A stretch of 64,000 nt of DNA from Rhabdophis nuchalis (taxonomy: Eukaryota > Chordata > Lepidosauria > Squamata > Natricidae). The notes below the pieces were generated by a model that saw nothing but the letters and a program-made list of their open reading frames with translations, did not search any database and had not been told where the DNA came from. Each line of letters opens with the position of its first letter. Within the stretch, counting starts at the first letter, position 1. The position numbers and the translations under genes are program-made. Where the stretch lies: positions 83,131,875 through 83,195,874 of the forward strand of contig CM077644.1 of assembly GCA_039707465.1 (NCBI GenBank), in the 5' to 3' direction. This document shows positions 23,286 to 35,762 of this stretch, one piece after another.

Positions 23286-24686
23286 CTTTCTTTACCTCTT
23301 ATACTTTGTGCAAAACAGTAGATGTCAGGTATCTATTGCACAATAATCCTGCATGTGTTCAGTAAAATGGAAAAGGCCCTTCTGAAAGGACTTTAATTAA
23401 CTGGTTTATTAACCTTTCACCCAAATATGCTAATTAGGGATATGGAGCAATTTCTTAATGGCGTTTAGAAAATTGTCTAATTACTGAACCAATTGGTTGC
23501 TATAGATGCATACTGTAGATGATAAATAATAACTATTAAGGACTTTCTGCGGCTATCCTGATTCAATAAATGTTAGGCTACTGTAACTTAGTAAAAAAAT
23601 GTAGTGGCAGTGCAAAAAGAACAGTGCAGCACAATTTTATGGATGAGAGACACCCACATAAATCAATAAATCCAAATAAATAAATAAATAAACATGTTAG
23701 CCCAGTTGCAAACTGTACATAGATAAGTAGTGGTATCAAGAAATGAAATTGTCTTTCTTATACAACGTTGGTTTAAGATTTATTGCAACTGTCTAAGAAG
23801 ATTTAGTCTGCATCATGTAAGGGCAGAACGACTCATTTTTCAGTGCTAAAATAATGCGATGATAGGAATTCTACATGCAGCTTTTCCTTGGTCTAAACTG
23901 ATTCCTTAATACTGTATTTGTTATACAGCAGTGTTTACTGTTGTAACAAACATATATCACAGGACTACAGGACAAAGATGACAAGATGCTGGTAAACAGT
24001 TGTTTTGCCTTGATGTGCTTTCAACATTTCCTAAGGTTCTGGGATAGATTTTAATTCTTCATCTTAAAGTTGAAAAATTGAATAAGCAAGCCAATGATAA
24101 CACTGCCCTATTGTTTTGTAGCTTTACTTCTGAATAGTGTTTTGATATTCCCAATGGTTAGATATAAGAAGTTCAGATTAATTTTCCACTCTTGGTAGGC
24201 ATGGGGTTATTTACCACAGCTATTTGTTGTCATCTGCTAAAGGAATTTGAATGTAAATACCCTCCAGGTAAAATTGAGGGAATTGGCAGTTTAAGATTTC
24301 TGCTGTTCTGAGAACAGTCTGTGCCTGTGTTTCTATGAGGTTAAGTAAAATTCTTTTACAAATTACCTCTCCAATCTACGGTAAGCAATTATGTGAGGCA
24401 GCGGAAAGCATCCTCACATTTGGGAAGGACAAACCTGAAAATGTCATTCAAGCAATCGACTGATGCAGTGCTTACAATTGCCTTCTGTTATTGCCCTAAA
24501 GATATCTTTTAATCTTACAAAGAAGATCATGAATATGATATGCTATTTATGAATGTAAAGGCGATTTGGTCTTTCTGACAAATATGTATGCTATACAGTT
24601 TTTAGGACATTCCCCTCAAATAGATAGTTAGCTGAGAATTTAAAAGCATCCAATTAGTACATTATAGTATTTCAGTAATGTTTTTT
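23286..24686. other. AT-rich DNA without recognised genes
   Basis: No supported features other than a short AAATAAATAAATAAAT run near 23670-23690. Confidence 0.45.
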
Positions 24687-24725
24687 CCAATAATGGTCAA
24701 CTGAAGACCAATAATGGTCAACTGA
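24687..24725. repeat. 18-bp direct repeat, 21-bp period
   Basis: CCAATAATGGTCAACTGA occurs at 24687-24704 and exactly again at 24708-24725. Confidence 0.85.
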
Positions 24726-24820
24726 GACTAAAGGAGATTTCTTTGATGATGCAATGGACTCTACCACTTGGATGGCACCACATGAAGCTTCTGTAAGTTC
24801 CTAGAAAGAAAAATGTGCAT

Positions 24821-25032
24821 AGTCACTGGGAGCCCTCATGAGGGAGTAGGAAAATCTGCCTGGAGACAGAGAACCCTCACCAAAAATTAAGGTATGTGGT
24901 GAGGTCAACAATTTGTGGTCAACATATTATATAGTCCCTGGGAACCCCTATGAAGGAGCTAGAAAAATCTGCCTAGAAACAGAGAAAGCCTGCCTAAAAT
25001 TAAGGTGTGCGGTGAGGTAAATGTGGACAACC
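24821..25032. repeat. Two-copy tandem duplication, 111-bp period
   Basis: Unit 1 (24821-24931) and unit 2 (24932-25032) align along their length: AGTCACTGGGAGCCC versus AGTCCCTGGGAACCC, then AAATCTGCCTGGAGACAGAG versus AAATCTGCCTAGAAACAGAG, then AAAATTAAGGTATGTGGTG versus AAAATTAAGGTGTGCGGTG. The divergence suggests an old local duplication. Confidence 0.8.
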
Positions 25033-25050
25033 AGTTAGAATTCATGATGG

Positions 25051-25830
25051 ACTTAATTTAATTTAATTTAATTTATTTCAATTTATATACCGCGCCTTCT
25101 CCAACGAAGTGGATTCAGGGCGGTGCACAGGAATTTAAAACGAACAATAATAAAATACAATAAATACAATAAATAGATAAAAAGAATTAAATCACAGCCT
25201 GTGCTAAAATTCCCCCTAAAAATCTAACACCATTTACATGTTTGGCAGAAGCTATATTACAAAGTCTAAACTATTACGCAAGACCAGCTTGTTGAAAAAA
25301 ATATGTTTTAAGTGAACGGCGAAAGAGGGGAAGGTCCGTGATAGTGCGATGTTCAGGGGGTAGGTCGTTCCAGAGGGCCGGCCCTGCCACAGAGAAGGCC
25401 CTACCCCTGGGCACCGCTAGCTGGCATTGACCGGCGGTTGATACCCTCAGTAGGCCCTCTCTGTGGGAGTGTATCGGACGCAGGGAGGTATGTGGCAGGA
25501 GACAGTCCCGCAAGTAGCAAGGCTCCGAGCCATGGAGCGATTTGAAGATGGTAACAAGCACCTTGAAGCGCACCCAGAAGGCCACCGGTAGCCAGTGCAG
25601 CTCGCGCAGGAGAGGTGTTACGTGGGAGTAACGAGAAACTCCCAGAATCCCCCGCGCGGCCGCGTTCTGAACCAACTAGAGCCTCCGGGTGCACCTCAAG
25701 GGGAGCCCCATGTAGAGAGTGTTACAATAGTCTAAGCGAGACGTCACGAGTGCTTGAGTGACAGTGCGGAGGGCGTCTCGGTCCAGAAAGGGACGCAACT
25801 TAAGCTGTATAAATACTTGTTGTGAGGGGA
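25051..25830 (-). mobile_element. L2-clade LINE 3' end, 5'-truncated
   Basis: Minus-strand frames 25676-25858 and 25274-25675 together give the L2 ORF2 tail: LRPFLDRDALRTVTQ, TSRLDYCNTLYMGLPLRC, NAAARGILGVSRYSHVTPLL, LHWLPVAFWVRFKVL and AFSVAGPALWNDLPPEHR. One frame change separates them near 25676. The 3' UTR has the GGGCGGTGCACAGG block and an ATTTA-repeat tail at 25051-25080. It is a recent-looking but truncated copy. Confidence 0.88.
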
Positions 25831-26190
25831 TGCAAATGCTTATTGCTCTTTGCTTCACAGAAATAAAGTTTTTAATATGTTCCCACCCACTTTTGTGAGA
25901 TTATTGTCTAACTCACCCCAGTTTAAACAAACCCAGCTTTGGGTAGGGCCAGCAACTTCAGATCTCAGATAATATTTCTATTTTTCTATTGCCTCCTTAA
26001 TGATAAGTTCCATTTAGTTTTTTTAAAAATGGAATAGTCAGGAATAGATTGAAGCTTAAAGAAAAAAACACATTTAACTGGCAAGTAGTTTTGCGCACAG
26101 TGAAGCATAAAAAATGTGATTTCCTTCTGCTACTCTGAACTGGTAACAGTTCACCATAGTCTATTCTTCTAAACTAAGGCCCTTTACTAT
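25831..26190. other. Unassigned DNA
   Basis: Nothing recognised between the L2 end and the MITE-like repeat. Confidence 0.4.
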
Positions 26191-26423
26191 AGGCAGCCCT
26201 TGTTTAATGACCACAATTGGAACTGGAAATTTGGTTGTTAAGCAGTCACTAGGTGAAGCCACAATTGTGCTTTATGATCTTACTTCAGATTTCTTTTGCT
26301 TTATAGAACTGCAAAGGTGATAAATGTGAAGATTATATGATGTCATGAAGATCATTTTTCATCGCCATCATAACTGCAAACAGTTCCTAAATGAAGCTGT
26401 CACTAAATGAAGACTACCTGTAA
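26191..26423. repeat. MITE-like interspersed repeat
   Basis: The left end AGGCAGCCCTTGTTTAATGACC and the right end CACTAAATGAAGACTACCTG face each other as imperfect inverted repeats and sit next to TA on both sides. The interior contains GTTGTTAAGCAGTCACTAGG-type motifs, related in style to 14448-14815. Class is uncertain; TA flanks would fit a mariner-type MITE. Confidence 0.55.
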
Positions 26424-28199
26424 GTACATTTGGGCTCTGAGTGATTATCCTATGTGTTGAAGATACCATTTTTTACCTTCTGAAATGGTTCACATTTCAT
26501 ATTTTATTAAATAACTTTAGTATTAAAAATTATTTACATTTATATCATACTTTTTAAATATCATATGATCTATTTGTCCTTTAATATTGGCTACTATGAT
26601 GAACCTAGGAAATGTTTAGTATTCATTGACACCATATGCCATGATAATGTTACATTGCAGTGATATAATCATATTGTATCATTTTTTGTCTTATTTCCTT
26701 AAAAACTGTCTTTTCGGTCAAATGTTTTAAACTTGATTTTGCTATTTTTTGTAAATTTGAATTTGGGCAGATTTAAATAAAATTTCCTTACTGGATTAAA
26801 ACATTTTCTTTTAACATTTTAAATATGTCCTAAATATTATGGTAAATAGGGATGATCACAATTGCTATTAAAGGAGAGAATCAGGTTAGAAAAATCTGAT
26901 ATTTAATTGAAAATTTAAATCATGAACATTGTAAGATTTCTCATTGTGAGAAATTGATTTAGTACTGAGATTGTATATAGATTGAAAGAATCATGGATTT
27001 CTGCAGAATTATGGCATTCAATACATGTTCTTGCAATTTATTCTTAAATGTAGGTATTTTGAGTATTCTATAGATATTTGATGTGGAGACTGATGATTTT
27101 GAAGCATAAATACATGTATTAAAGCATTCCCTGTATGCAGGATAAAAGTATCATAATTTCAGAAATTATAACCCAGGCTATCAAATCTAATTTTCTTTTG
27201 CAATCTAGTTTTGACCTGAACCCTTGGAAGATAGTCTGGGAACTGATTTCATTGTCCAACTAATCCTGTTAAATTTAGGTTTTGTTTTTTTTTAAAAAAT
27301 GCTTTTCTAAAACTTTTCTAACTTTTTTTGCTGTGTTCTCCGATTTAGAATTATTTAGAACAAGCCATACTTTTCACTTGTTTTAAAGCACAATCCTATC
27401 TCTAGTCAGTTTTGTTTTCTCATCAACAGATGGGACCAAACAGGCTTGAAAAACCTCCAGGGTTTGTGGTAGGACAAAAAAAAATCTTAAAGAAAAACAT
27501 TGTAATCAGGACCGACTGACCATTGTGAAAGAAAAACTAGATAGAAGAAGGAATAGAATATCATGTCAGGAAAGTATAACTGATTGATAGAACAATCTGT
27601 CAAAGTATTCTTTCCTAATGTCCCACTTCTATTTGGATAGTTTATTCTGGTTCTTCTTGTTGGTTTTCCCTGTAATGAAAAAACGTCTGCTGTGTGGACA
27701 TGAGCTTTTCCTACCCTCATTAGCTTTTTCTTTAATTTCTGAAACTTTTGTCTTTCATGCAGTGTATCTCAACCATTTTTGGATGTAATTTGCTTCCTGT
27801 GGTGACCAGAGCTCTTATGCAATTAAGTCAGGAATGTGTTGGGTATAGTGAGGTTGAATTAAATGAATATAAAAGAGAATTTCCCTTAACTACTTTTTCC
27901 TTTCTTCAATCTCATTATTCCCACTGTTTTTTCTTTACAAGAGTGACAGACACTCTTGACTACACAACAAGCACACACTGCGTGATCAATAACACATAGG
28001 CAGCCCACAGGGGAAAATCTCCACAATCAATCACAGACTCAGCTTCAGCCTGATTATTTATTTTCAACTTGCATAGGAGATCCAGATCAAATTAAAGCAT
28101 TACCAGGGTGTTTCTAAGGCCAGAATACAGATAATATTGGATGGAACTAATAATTATTTTGCTGACTGGTTACTACAGAACACTAATGCATGCAGCTTT
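26424..28199. other. AT-rich DNA without recognised genes
   Basis: No supported gene or repeat. Small frames at 27487-27720 and 27748-27999 show no domain. Confidence 0.45.
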
Positions 28200-28375
28200 C
28201 TTGGCAACATTTTTGGAACTGGCTTACCAGGACCTTTGTTTTTTTAAATGACTGAGAAAGTGATTGGCCCAGAGATCCTCAGTTGAATTTCATGCCTAAG
28301 GCATAACTAGAACTCAGAGTCTCCCAGCTTCTAATCCTGTGCTTTTAATCACGACATCAAACTGGCTCTCTTGAG
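28200..28375 (-). mobile_element. Second tRNA-derived SINE family copy
   Basis: It shares GAGAAAGTGATTGGCCC, GAACTCAGAGTCTCCC and CAAACTGGCTCTC with the other copies. On the minus strand the right end reads as a tRNA-like head (GAGAGCCAGTTTGATGTCGT). Confidence 0.65.
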
Positions 28376-29077
28376 CACTGCTTGATCTCCTGTTTATCTG
28401 TGGCTTTCTATGAAATGCCTGTCGACATGATTGCTAAGTGGCAGGAACTGAGGAGGTTTATTAGGAGAATTTATTGGTATTGGACCAATTAGGAGAGAAG
28501 ATATTTCTACGATAGCTAGGAAATATGTGAAATCGTGAGGTTTGCCCCCTAATCATGAACTACAAAGCTTTCTAAGACATTATATTTTTGTACCAATTAT
28601 TATTATTACTATTGGTGATTTGTTTACTCTGCTTTTCATTTAAAATTATTATTACATTAAAAAAAAATCGTAAGAAAAATCTTCTCAGTGGTTAATCCTG
28701 GATGTAGTTCAGGGAAAAATCTCTTCTAAACTCAGTGGATGTTGTCTCTGTTGTTACCAAAGTGATGATCTATGTTATATCTGTCTTTCTCGTATCAATT
28801 GTTTGAAATTTCATTGAAATAATTAGAGACAGGCCCTCCAGTAACTGTTTGTTTCTGAGACCAGGGAATGAAATCTTTATTTTTAATCATTTGCCTCTTT
28901 TGCAGGAAATTAAATTTCACATTAGAAATTTTTTTAGTTCTACAGTTAATGTTGTGGAAACATGACCTAATGTGCATTATCCTTAACTCTATAACTCTGT
29001 AACTCTGTAACAGAAGAAACATGCAACTACATGAATCAGATAGTCCTGCAAGTATTATAAAATTATATCATTTAAAT
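28376..29077. other. AT-rich DNA without recognised genes
   Basis: No supported feature; TCTGTAACTCTGTAAC is a short duplication near 28994-29010. Confidence 0.45.
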
Positions 29078-29255
29078 CAGAGGTGGGTTGCTCCTGGTTT
29101 AGCCCAGTTCAGCCCGGTTTGGCCAAACCGGTAGTGCGGCGGTGGGAGGCTCTGCCCACCTGCTCGGATGCTTCTGTGCATGCGCACAAACTTCTGCACA
29201 CATTGTGTGCGCACGCGAGCAGACTGGTAGTAAACCGGTTAGCAACCCACCACTG
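29078..29255. mobile_element. 178-bp non-autonomous hAT element
   Basis: The ends CAGAGGTGGGTTGCT and AGCAACCCACCACTG are inverted repeats matching at 14 of 15 positions. ATTTAAAT flanks both sides exactly (29070-29077 and 29256-29263). The interior is GC-rich with alternating TGTGCATGCGCAC-type runs and an internal AAACCGGT pair. It has no coding capacity. Confidence 0.9.
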
Positions 29256-29263
29256 ATTTAAAT

Positions 29264-30357
29264 TTTTAGAGAAAGACAAACTCTCTATTTCAATACAATG
29301 AGTATAATTTTTTTTGTGCTTTAAATTAAAGTGTCTTTAGGATGGTGTTGAAATACTGGCAATAATTTAATGCATAGAAAGTAGATTACTGTGTAAATGA
29401 AAGTGCTAGATTCTACTAATGTATAATGACTGTGGTCTATGCCAAAATATGGTTGACTAGTTTGTACTTCAGTCTGTCACGCAATCAAAGCTTGCAACTG
29501 AATGTACAGGAGTGAAAATGCAGATAGTGTAGTTACTGGCCTGTTCTTAGTTCAAATCTGGATTTCAGCTATGCAAATTTATGATCATTTGCATAGCTGA
29601 AAACCAAATTTTAATGAATATCAGATTCATAATTGTTTAAGATTCTTACTGTAGCTGCCATTCTTTAATAATTAGGGGGAAAGTATTTTACAGTGTTTAA
29701 TTCTTTTCTATTTTTTTAGTTCTAGTACTTTTAGTAAAACTAAAAGTAAGTATCGGATTTTGGGGATAAAAATGCTTCATTGTTTTAAAGTTGAAACCTG
29801 CAAAACAGTGAAATAGTCATCTTTAATCTGACCCAGTTTAATTTAACAACAACAACAACAGAAAAGCCATACAGTGGAGGAAAACAACAGTCCATTTATT
29901 GCTTAAAATAAGGCACGTGGTAACTCAATGTGCTTGGCTGTCCTTTTCAGCTATGTAGCTTAGGGAGTTTTACAGCCTGTTGTGTTTTTGGGAAGACTTA
30001 AGTCACAGCATGATTGGATAATATCCAAGATAAAAAGAAAATCAGAAAGGCCACATTTGTTTACTCAGCAGACTAAATACTTTAGGTGTTTGCAACACTG
30101 AAACATAAAATGACCACTCAGTCTGGATTTGTATACTGAGCCACAAACCAGTGGTGGGTTTCAATTTTGTTTACAACCGATTCACTCATGGAGGCATTCA
30201 GTTGTATTTTAGAAGTCCTGTCTGGACCTTAAAACCAAGCTTCTCTGCTTGTGGTCAGAACTATTAACTCTAAGGCATGTGTATGGTTATAAGGGTTGTA
30301 CTACATTTTGGATTATCTATCTGATATATTGGTAGAATAACTCACACTGTATACCAA
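29264..30357. other. AT-rich DNA; one truncated hAT end
   Basis: Apart from a short (CAA)n run near 29847-29860 and the hAT end at 30149-30195, nothing is recognised. Confidence 0.45.
30149..30195. mobile_element. Truncated hAT end
   Basis: CAGTGGTGGGTTTCAATTTT matches the left end of the hAT elements at 3565-3719 and 42892-43199. The match fades after about 47 bases. Confidence 0.6.
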
Positions 30358-33120
30358 CCCAGGGTCGGGGTGGGGGGGTGGCGGTCGTTATAAAGGAGGG
30401 TCTGGATCCGAGGGACACCACTGTGCCACAGACAGCTGGCTGTGAGTCTCTATGTGTGAAGTGGGGCCATGGGAGGCAGCTGGGCTTGCTGATTGTGTAC
30501 CTGGCTCCCTGCTACATGTCAGCAGCCCTACCCGACCTTCTCAGTGTGATAGCCGAGGTGGCGGTTGACACTGCCAGACTATTAGTCATGGGGGATTTCA
30601 ACCTGCCATCGATAGGCAAAGCATCTGAGGCGGTACGGGAGTTCATGGCCTCCATGACGGCCATGGACCTGACCCAGTTAGTTCATGGCCCCACCCACAC
30701 TGGGGGACACATGCTAGACTTAGTTTTTGTCTCTGGTCAGTGGTTGAGTGATATTGGTTTAGGGGAAATAGTTATCGAACCCCTGTCATGGTCAGATCAC
30801 TCTCTCCTTCGGCTGGGCTTTCCAACCGCTATACCCCACCGCGGGGAGGCGGAACCGGAAGCGATCAGATGGTTCCGCCCCAGGTGCCTGATGGACCCTG
30901 AGAGGTTCCAGATGGAGCTTGGGCCAATACCAGAGACCCTGACCTGTGACTCGACTGAGGACCTAGTGACTGCCTGGAATACGGCAACCGCGGGGGCCCT
31001 GGATCGAGTCGTGCCTTTGCGGCCTCTCACTTGATGTCGATCCACCCTGGCTCCTTGGTTCTCTGAGGAGCTGAGGGTGATGAAGTGTTGAAGGAGATGC
31101 CTAGAGAGCATTTGGAGGACCACCCGCGCCGAATCTGACCGGACACTGGTAAGGTCACATTTGAGGCCCTACCTAGTGGCGCTAAAAGAGATGAAACGGA
31201 ACTATTTCTCCGCTCTGCAGATAACCGACCTGCCGCCGTGTTTTGGGTGACCCGCTCCCTTCTTCATCAGAGGGCGCGGGATGCTCCCTTGCAGGGGCAT
31301 GCGGAGGAATTTGGAGGTTATCTGCATGATAAAATTGATTAGATTTGGGGCGGGTTAGCCTCCGATTCGGCTAGTTCAGACGGGCTGACGGAGGCAGGTC
31401 TTGAGACTGTTATTTGGGAAGAGTTCGATCCTGTGACTCCCGAGGACATGGATATGATGTTGGGGTGGCTGAACGCTACCACATGTTTATTGGACCCGTG
31501 TCTCTCCTGGTTGGTACTGGCCTCCCGGGAGGTGACACGAGGCTGGCTCCAGGGAATTGTTAACGCTTCTTTGAGTGAGGGGTTTATGCTGACCGCCTTG
31601 AAAGAGGCGGTGGTAAGACCCCCTCCTCAAGAAGCCCTCCCTGGATCCGGCTGTTTTGGCCAACTACCGTCCTGTCTCCAACCTTCGCTTTTTGGCGAAG
31701 GTTGTTGAGAGTGTGGTGGCGCGACAGCTCCCTCAGCATCTGGAGGAAACTGTCTATCTGGACTCGTGCCAGTCCGGCTTCTGGCCTGGGCACAGCACGG
31801 AGATGGCATTGGTCGCGTTGGTGGATGATCTCTGGAGGGCTTGGGATAGAGGTTGCTCCTCTATCCTGGTCCTGTTAGATCTCTCAGCAGCTTTCGATAC
31901 CATTGACCATGGTATCTAATTGTGCCGGCTGGAGGGGCTGGGGCTGGGGAGCACCGTTTTACAGTGGTTCACCTCCTACCTCTCCGACCAGTAGCAATTC
32001 GTGTTGGCAGGAGGGCAGAGATCGGCCCCTCCTGTTTAACATCTATATGAAGCCGTTGGGTGAGATCATCCGTGGTTTTGGGGTAGAATTCCATCAGTAC
32101 CCGGATGACACCTAGCTGTACATTTCTACCCCAGACCACCCCAACGATGCCATCGAAGTGATGTCCCGGTGTCTGGAGGCCATGCGAGTCTGGATGGGGA
32201 GGAACAGGCTTCGACTCAACGCATCCAAGACCGAGTGGCTATGCCTTCCAGCGTCATGATACAGCCAGTTGGTGCCATCTCTGGCCATTGAGGGCGAATC
32301 ACTGGCCCCCACAGAGAGAGCTCGCAACTTGGGTGTCTTCCTGGACTTTCGGCTGTCATTAGACGATCATATGACAGCCGTGGCCAGGGGGGCTTTTTAT
32401 CAGGTTCACTTGATTTGCCAGTTGCGCCCCTTTCTGGATCGTGACACTCTATGCACAGTCACTCAAGCCCTCGTCCTCTCCCGCCTGGACTATTGTAATG
32501 CTCTCTACATGGGGCTGCCCTTGAGGTGCACCCAGAGGCTCCAGTTAGTGCAGAATGCGGCTGCGCAGGGGATTCTGGGAGCCTCAAGGTGCTCCTACGT
32601 GACACCTCTCCTGCGCGAGCTGCACTGGCTGCCTGTGGCTTTCTGGGTGCGCTTCAAGGTGCTAGTAACCACCTTTAAAGTACTCCATGGCACGGGACCT
32701 GGTTACTTGCAAGACCACATCCTGCTACCAAATACCTCCCACCGTCCAGTTCGCTCCCACAGAGAGGGCCTCCTCAGGGTGCTGTCGGCCAAACAATGTC
32801 AGCTGGCGACCCCCAGGGGGAGAGGCTTCTCTGTGGCAGCCCCTGCCTTCTGGAATGACCTGCCCCCCGACCTACGTACGACCACTGACCTACGCCTCTT
32901 CCGTTGGGCCTTGAAAACACATCTATTCCATGCGGCTGGCCTGGCGTAGTTTTTTAATTGATTTTAATTGATTTTATTTAGTTTTATTTGGATTTTAGAA
33001 CAGGCCCCCAATTTAATGCCATTTTAAAGTATTTTATATATTGATGTTTTGTACTATTATTGATGCCTGTTCACCACCCTGAGTCCACAAGGGAGAAGGG
33101 CGGTATACAAATTTAATAAA
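30358..33120 (+). pseudogene. L2-clade LINE ORF2, endonuclease to 3' end, broken
   Basis: This is the longest L2 copy in the window. Frame 30378-31034 is the C-terminal half of an APE-type endonuclease, with GDFNLP, LVHGPTHTGGHMLDLVFVSG and WSDHSLL; these include the catalytic Asp/Asn and Asp/His positions. Reverse transcriptase blocks follow in changing frames: [19 protein letters not shown] (from 31662), [13 protein letters not shown] (to 31917) and a YPDD instead of YADD at 32098-32109. The C-terminal region 32269-32949 is open for 226 codons. Lesions include stops at 31032, 31918, 31993, 32113 and 32258, and a deletion near 32020 that removes the [10 protein letters not shown] block. The 3' UTR ends near 33120 with GGGCGGTATACAAATTTAAT. 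The 5' end is truncated. Confidence 0.9.
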
Positions 33121-33845
33121 CATAGACAATATATAAGCATAATGTAATTGAGACGAGGCACCCAAGGAGTCCCAGCAAGCTGAGATGTCATCAAAATGAT
33201 AATATGTGTATTGTGACCTCATAAGTCATGGTTTGTCTCTTACATACTTGAGTATAACATTATAATACAAGTACAAAATGGTGGAGCTTGGATTGCAACA
33301 ATGCAATGCACATTTTATTACTTATTGTCCCTGTAATCTCTCCAGACACTGAGAGTAAAGACACGGAGGCTGTAATAGTACAACCTCCAGGCCTTTGCCC
33401 AAATAATTATGCAAATAGACATATACATGATTAGATACACAATACTTTTAAACACACCAATTTAACTACCTTAGCATGAAAATGTAATGTAAATAAGTAA
33501 AATTTATTTGCACAGCACTGTTCACACTATGTTAAGAATACTTTAATAATATGGTGTTGTTTGCCTGTCTGTATCTGTGTCCTTTCCATCTACAGTATGT
33601 AGCTAGCTGTACAGAGCCAAAGTTATTGTCAACTTCAAAACTCCGAACTTGAACGGAGTGTTTTTACTGATCAAAAGAGACCACCACTGACCTAGTTCTC
33701 TATGAATATACAAGAGGTCTAGAATATAGGAGCTTTTTTATCCTTAGGTGCAACAACATTGAAATTGGTCTGGGTTTTGTGAAGTTTTATAAATCCCTTC
33801 AGCCAGAACAGCATTATATAGTAGGCAGCAATCTGTCCTCAGGAC
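33121..33845. other. AT-rich DNA without recognised genes
   Basis: No supported feature. Confidence 0.45.
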
Positions 33846-34135
33846 CAGTGATGGGATTCATTTTTTTTTACTACCATTTCTGTGGGTATGGCTTGGTGGG
33901 CATGGCTTGGTGGGCATGACAGGGGAAGGATACTGTAAAATCTCCATTTCCACCCCACTCCAGGGGAAGGTTACTGCAAAATCTCCATTCCCTCTCCATC
34001 AGCTGGGACTCAGGAACCAAAGAATAGATGGGGGCGGGATCAGTCAGAGGTGGTATTTACCAGTTCTCCAAACTACTCAAAATTTCCATTATTGGCTCTC
34101 CAGAACTGGTCAGAACCTGCTGAATGCCATCTCTG
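33846..34135. mobile_element. Non-autonomous hAT element
   Basis: It begins CAGTGATGGGATTCA and ends TGAATGCCATCTCTG, inverted ends like those at 42892-43199. The interior shares GGGGAAGGATACTGTAAAAT and TTCTCCAAACTACTCAAAAT with that copy. Short internal duplications (GCTTGGTGGGCATG twice) are present. No convincing 8-bp target duplication was found. Confidence 0.75.
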
Positions 34136-34329
34136 CTCTTTGTTTTCATTTTTTAGCTTGACTTGTTTTGTAGTTGCTTCCACTTTTCTTTGCATCTGTC
34201 TGGGTCTTCCTCTAAATTTTTTCCAACTTCCCTCCTAATTGGCTGTTAGTTCCTTGGTTTTGTAGTACTTATCATTCATATTCTCCAGAATTTTCCTGGT
34301 TCCTGGTTCCTGATTCTCCATATCATTCT

Positions 34330-35165
34330 CCAGAAGATAGGCTTAAGATATAGAAGGATCTTGACCAACTTGAACATTGGGCACTATCTAACAAAATGAA
34401 ATTCAATTGTGAAAAAAGTAAGGTTCTACATTTAGGCAAGAAAAACAAAATGCACAGGTATAATATAGGTGGTACCTTGCTCAATAGTAGCAACTCTGAG
34501 AGAGATCTTGGAATCCTAGTGGACAACCATTTAAATATGAGCCAGCAGTGTGCAGCAGCTGCCCAAAAAGCCAACACAGTTCTAGGCTGCATAAACAGAG
34601 GGATAGACTCAAGATCACGTGAAGTGTTAATACCACTTTATAATGCCTTGGTAAGGCCACACTTGGAATATTGCATTCAGTTTTGGTTGCCACGATGTAG
34701 AAAAGATGTGGAGATTCTAGAAAGAGTGCAGAGAAGAGCAACAAAGATGATTAGGGGACTGGAGGCTAAAACATATGAGGAACGGTTGGAGGAACTGGGT
34801 ATGTCTAGTTTAATGAAAAGAAGGACTAGAGGAGACATGATAGCAGACTTCCGATATCTCAGAGGCTGCCACAAAGAAGAGGGAGTCAAACTATTCTCCA
34901 AAGCACCTGAGGGCCGAACAAGAAGCAATGGGTGGAAACTAATCAAGGAGAGAAGCAACTTAGAACTGAGGAGAAATTTCCTGACAGTTAGAACAATTAA
35001 CCAGTGGAACAGCTTGCCTCCAGAAGTTGTGAATGCCCCAACACTGGAAGTCTTTAAGAAGATGTTGGATAGCCATTTGTCTGAAATGGTATAGGGTTTC
35101 CTGCCTGGGCAGGGGGTTGGACTAGATGTCCTCCAAGATCCCTTCCAACTCTGCTATTGCATTGT
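34330..35165 (+). mobile_element. CR1 LINE ORF2 C-terminal third and 3' UTR
   Basis: Frame 34396-35094 is 232 codons without a stop, the best CR1 frame here. It starts MKFNCEKSKVLHLGKKNK and continues through SERDLGILVDNHLNMSQQC, PLYNALVRPHLEYCIQFWLP, RVQRRATKMIRGLE and TINQWNSLPPEVVNAPTLEV. Upstream traces (DLEHWALSN) extend to about 34330, after which the copy is truncated. The 3' UTR has GTTGGACTAGATGTCCTCCA and ends with ATTGT repeats. The reverse transcriptase catalytic boxes lie upstream of the truncation and are absent, so it is not autonomous. Confidence 0.9.
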
Positions 35166-35625
35166 ATTGTATATCATACAAATGTTTACATCTCCTCACT
35201 TCTTTGGCAAGGCTCTCTTCTAGCTGCACCATTTTGAATGTGGCTTATCTTCCATCTCACAGCAGGAATTCTGAACTAATCAATATGATGTGCACCTCTG
35301 CACAATGTGCAATTGAGATTTAGGAGGTGTGCATGTTGGCCCATCTGCAGCCACCCACTTACTTACCAACCTCTTTGCATCATAGGTATGCAGCAGTGGC
35401 TACAGGCAATTGTGGGCAACTCTAAATCAGCCTTGGGGCTTACATATGACAGAGCTGTAAGCCTAGCATAATGATCTGAAGTTCATAATTTCTTCTTTAT
35501 ACACAATATTTCTGCCATTTCTTTAGTTCTTTACTTCAGTGGAATCCTTCAGGAGCAAGTGGAATTTTGAAAAGGTACCTATATTCCTAACGGTTCATTT
35601 TAATTTTAATTATGTATTACTAGAC
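35166..35625. other. Unassigned DNA
   Basis: No supported gene or repeat recognised. Confidence 0.4.
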
Positions 35626-35762
35626 CAGGGGTGTCAAACCCGATTGCATTGCGGACTGTATTGTGACATATTGGGATGATTATTTTTTTTTTGCCTTTGT
35701 GGAGCCTGGATGGATCTACATTGGCCATATCCGTCCTGTGGGCCACCAGTTTGACAGGCCTG
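35626..35762. mobile_element. 137-bp non-autonomous hAT element
   Basis: The left end CAGGGGTGTCAAAC and the right end GTTTGACAGGCCTG are inverted with small differences. Flanks TACTAGAC (35618-35625) and CTCTAGAC (35763-35770) match at 6 of 8 positions. The GGGTGTCAAAC end type is common to a hAT MITE family. Confidence 0.75.

Noticed and set aside
24821..25032. CRISPR-like array
   Set aside because: Only two diverged 111-bp units without short repeats and spacers, in vertebrate-type DNA.
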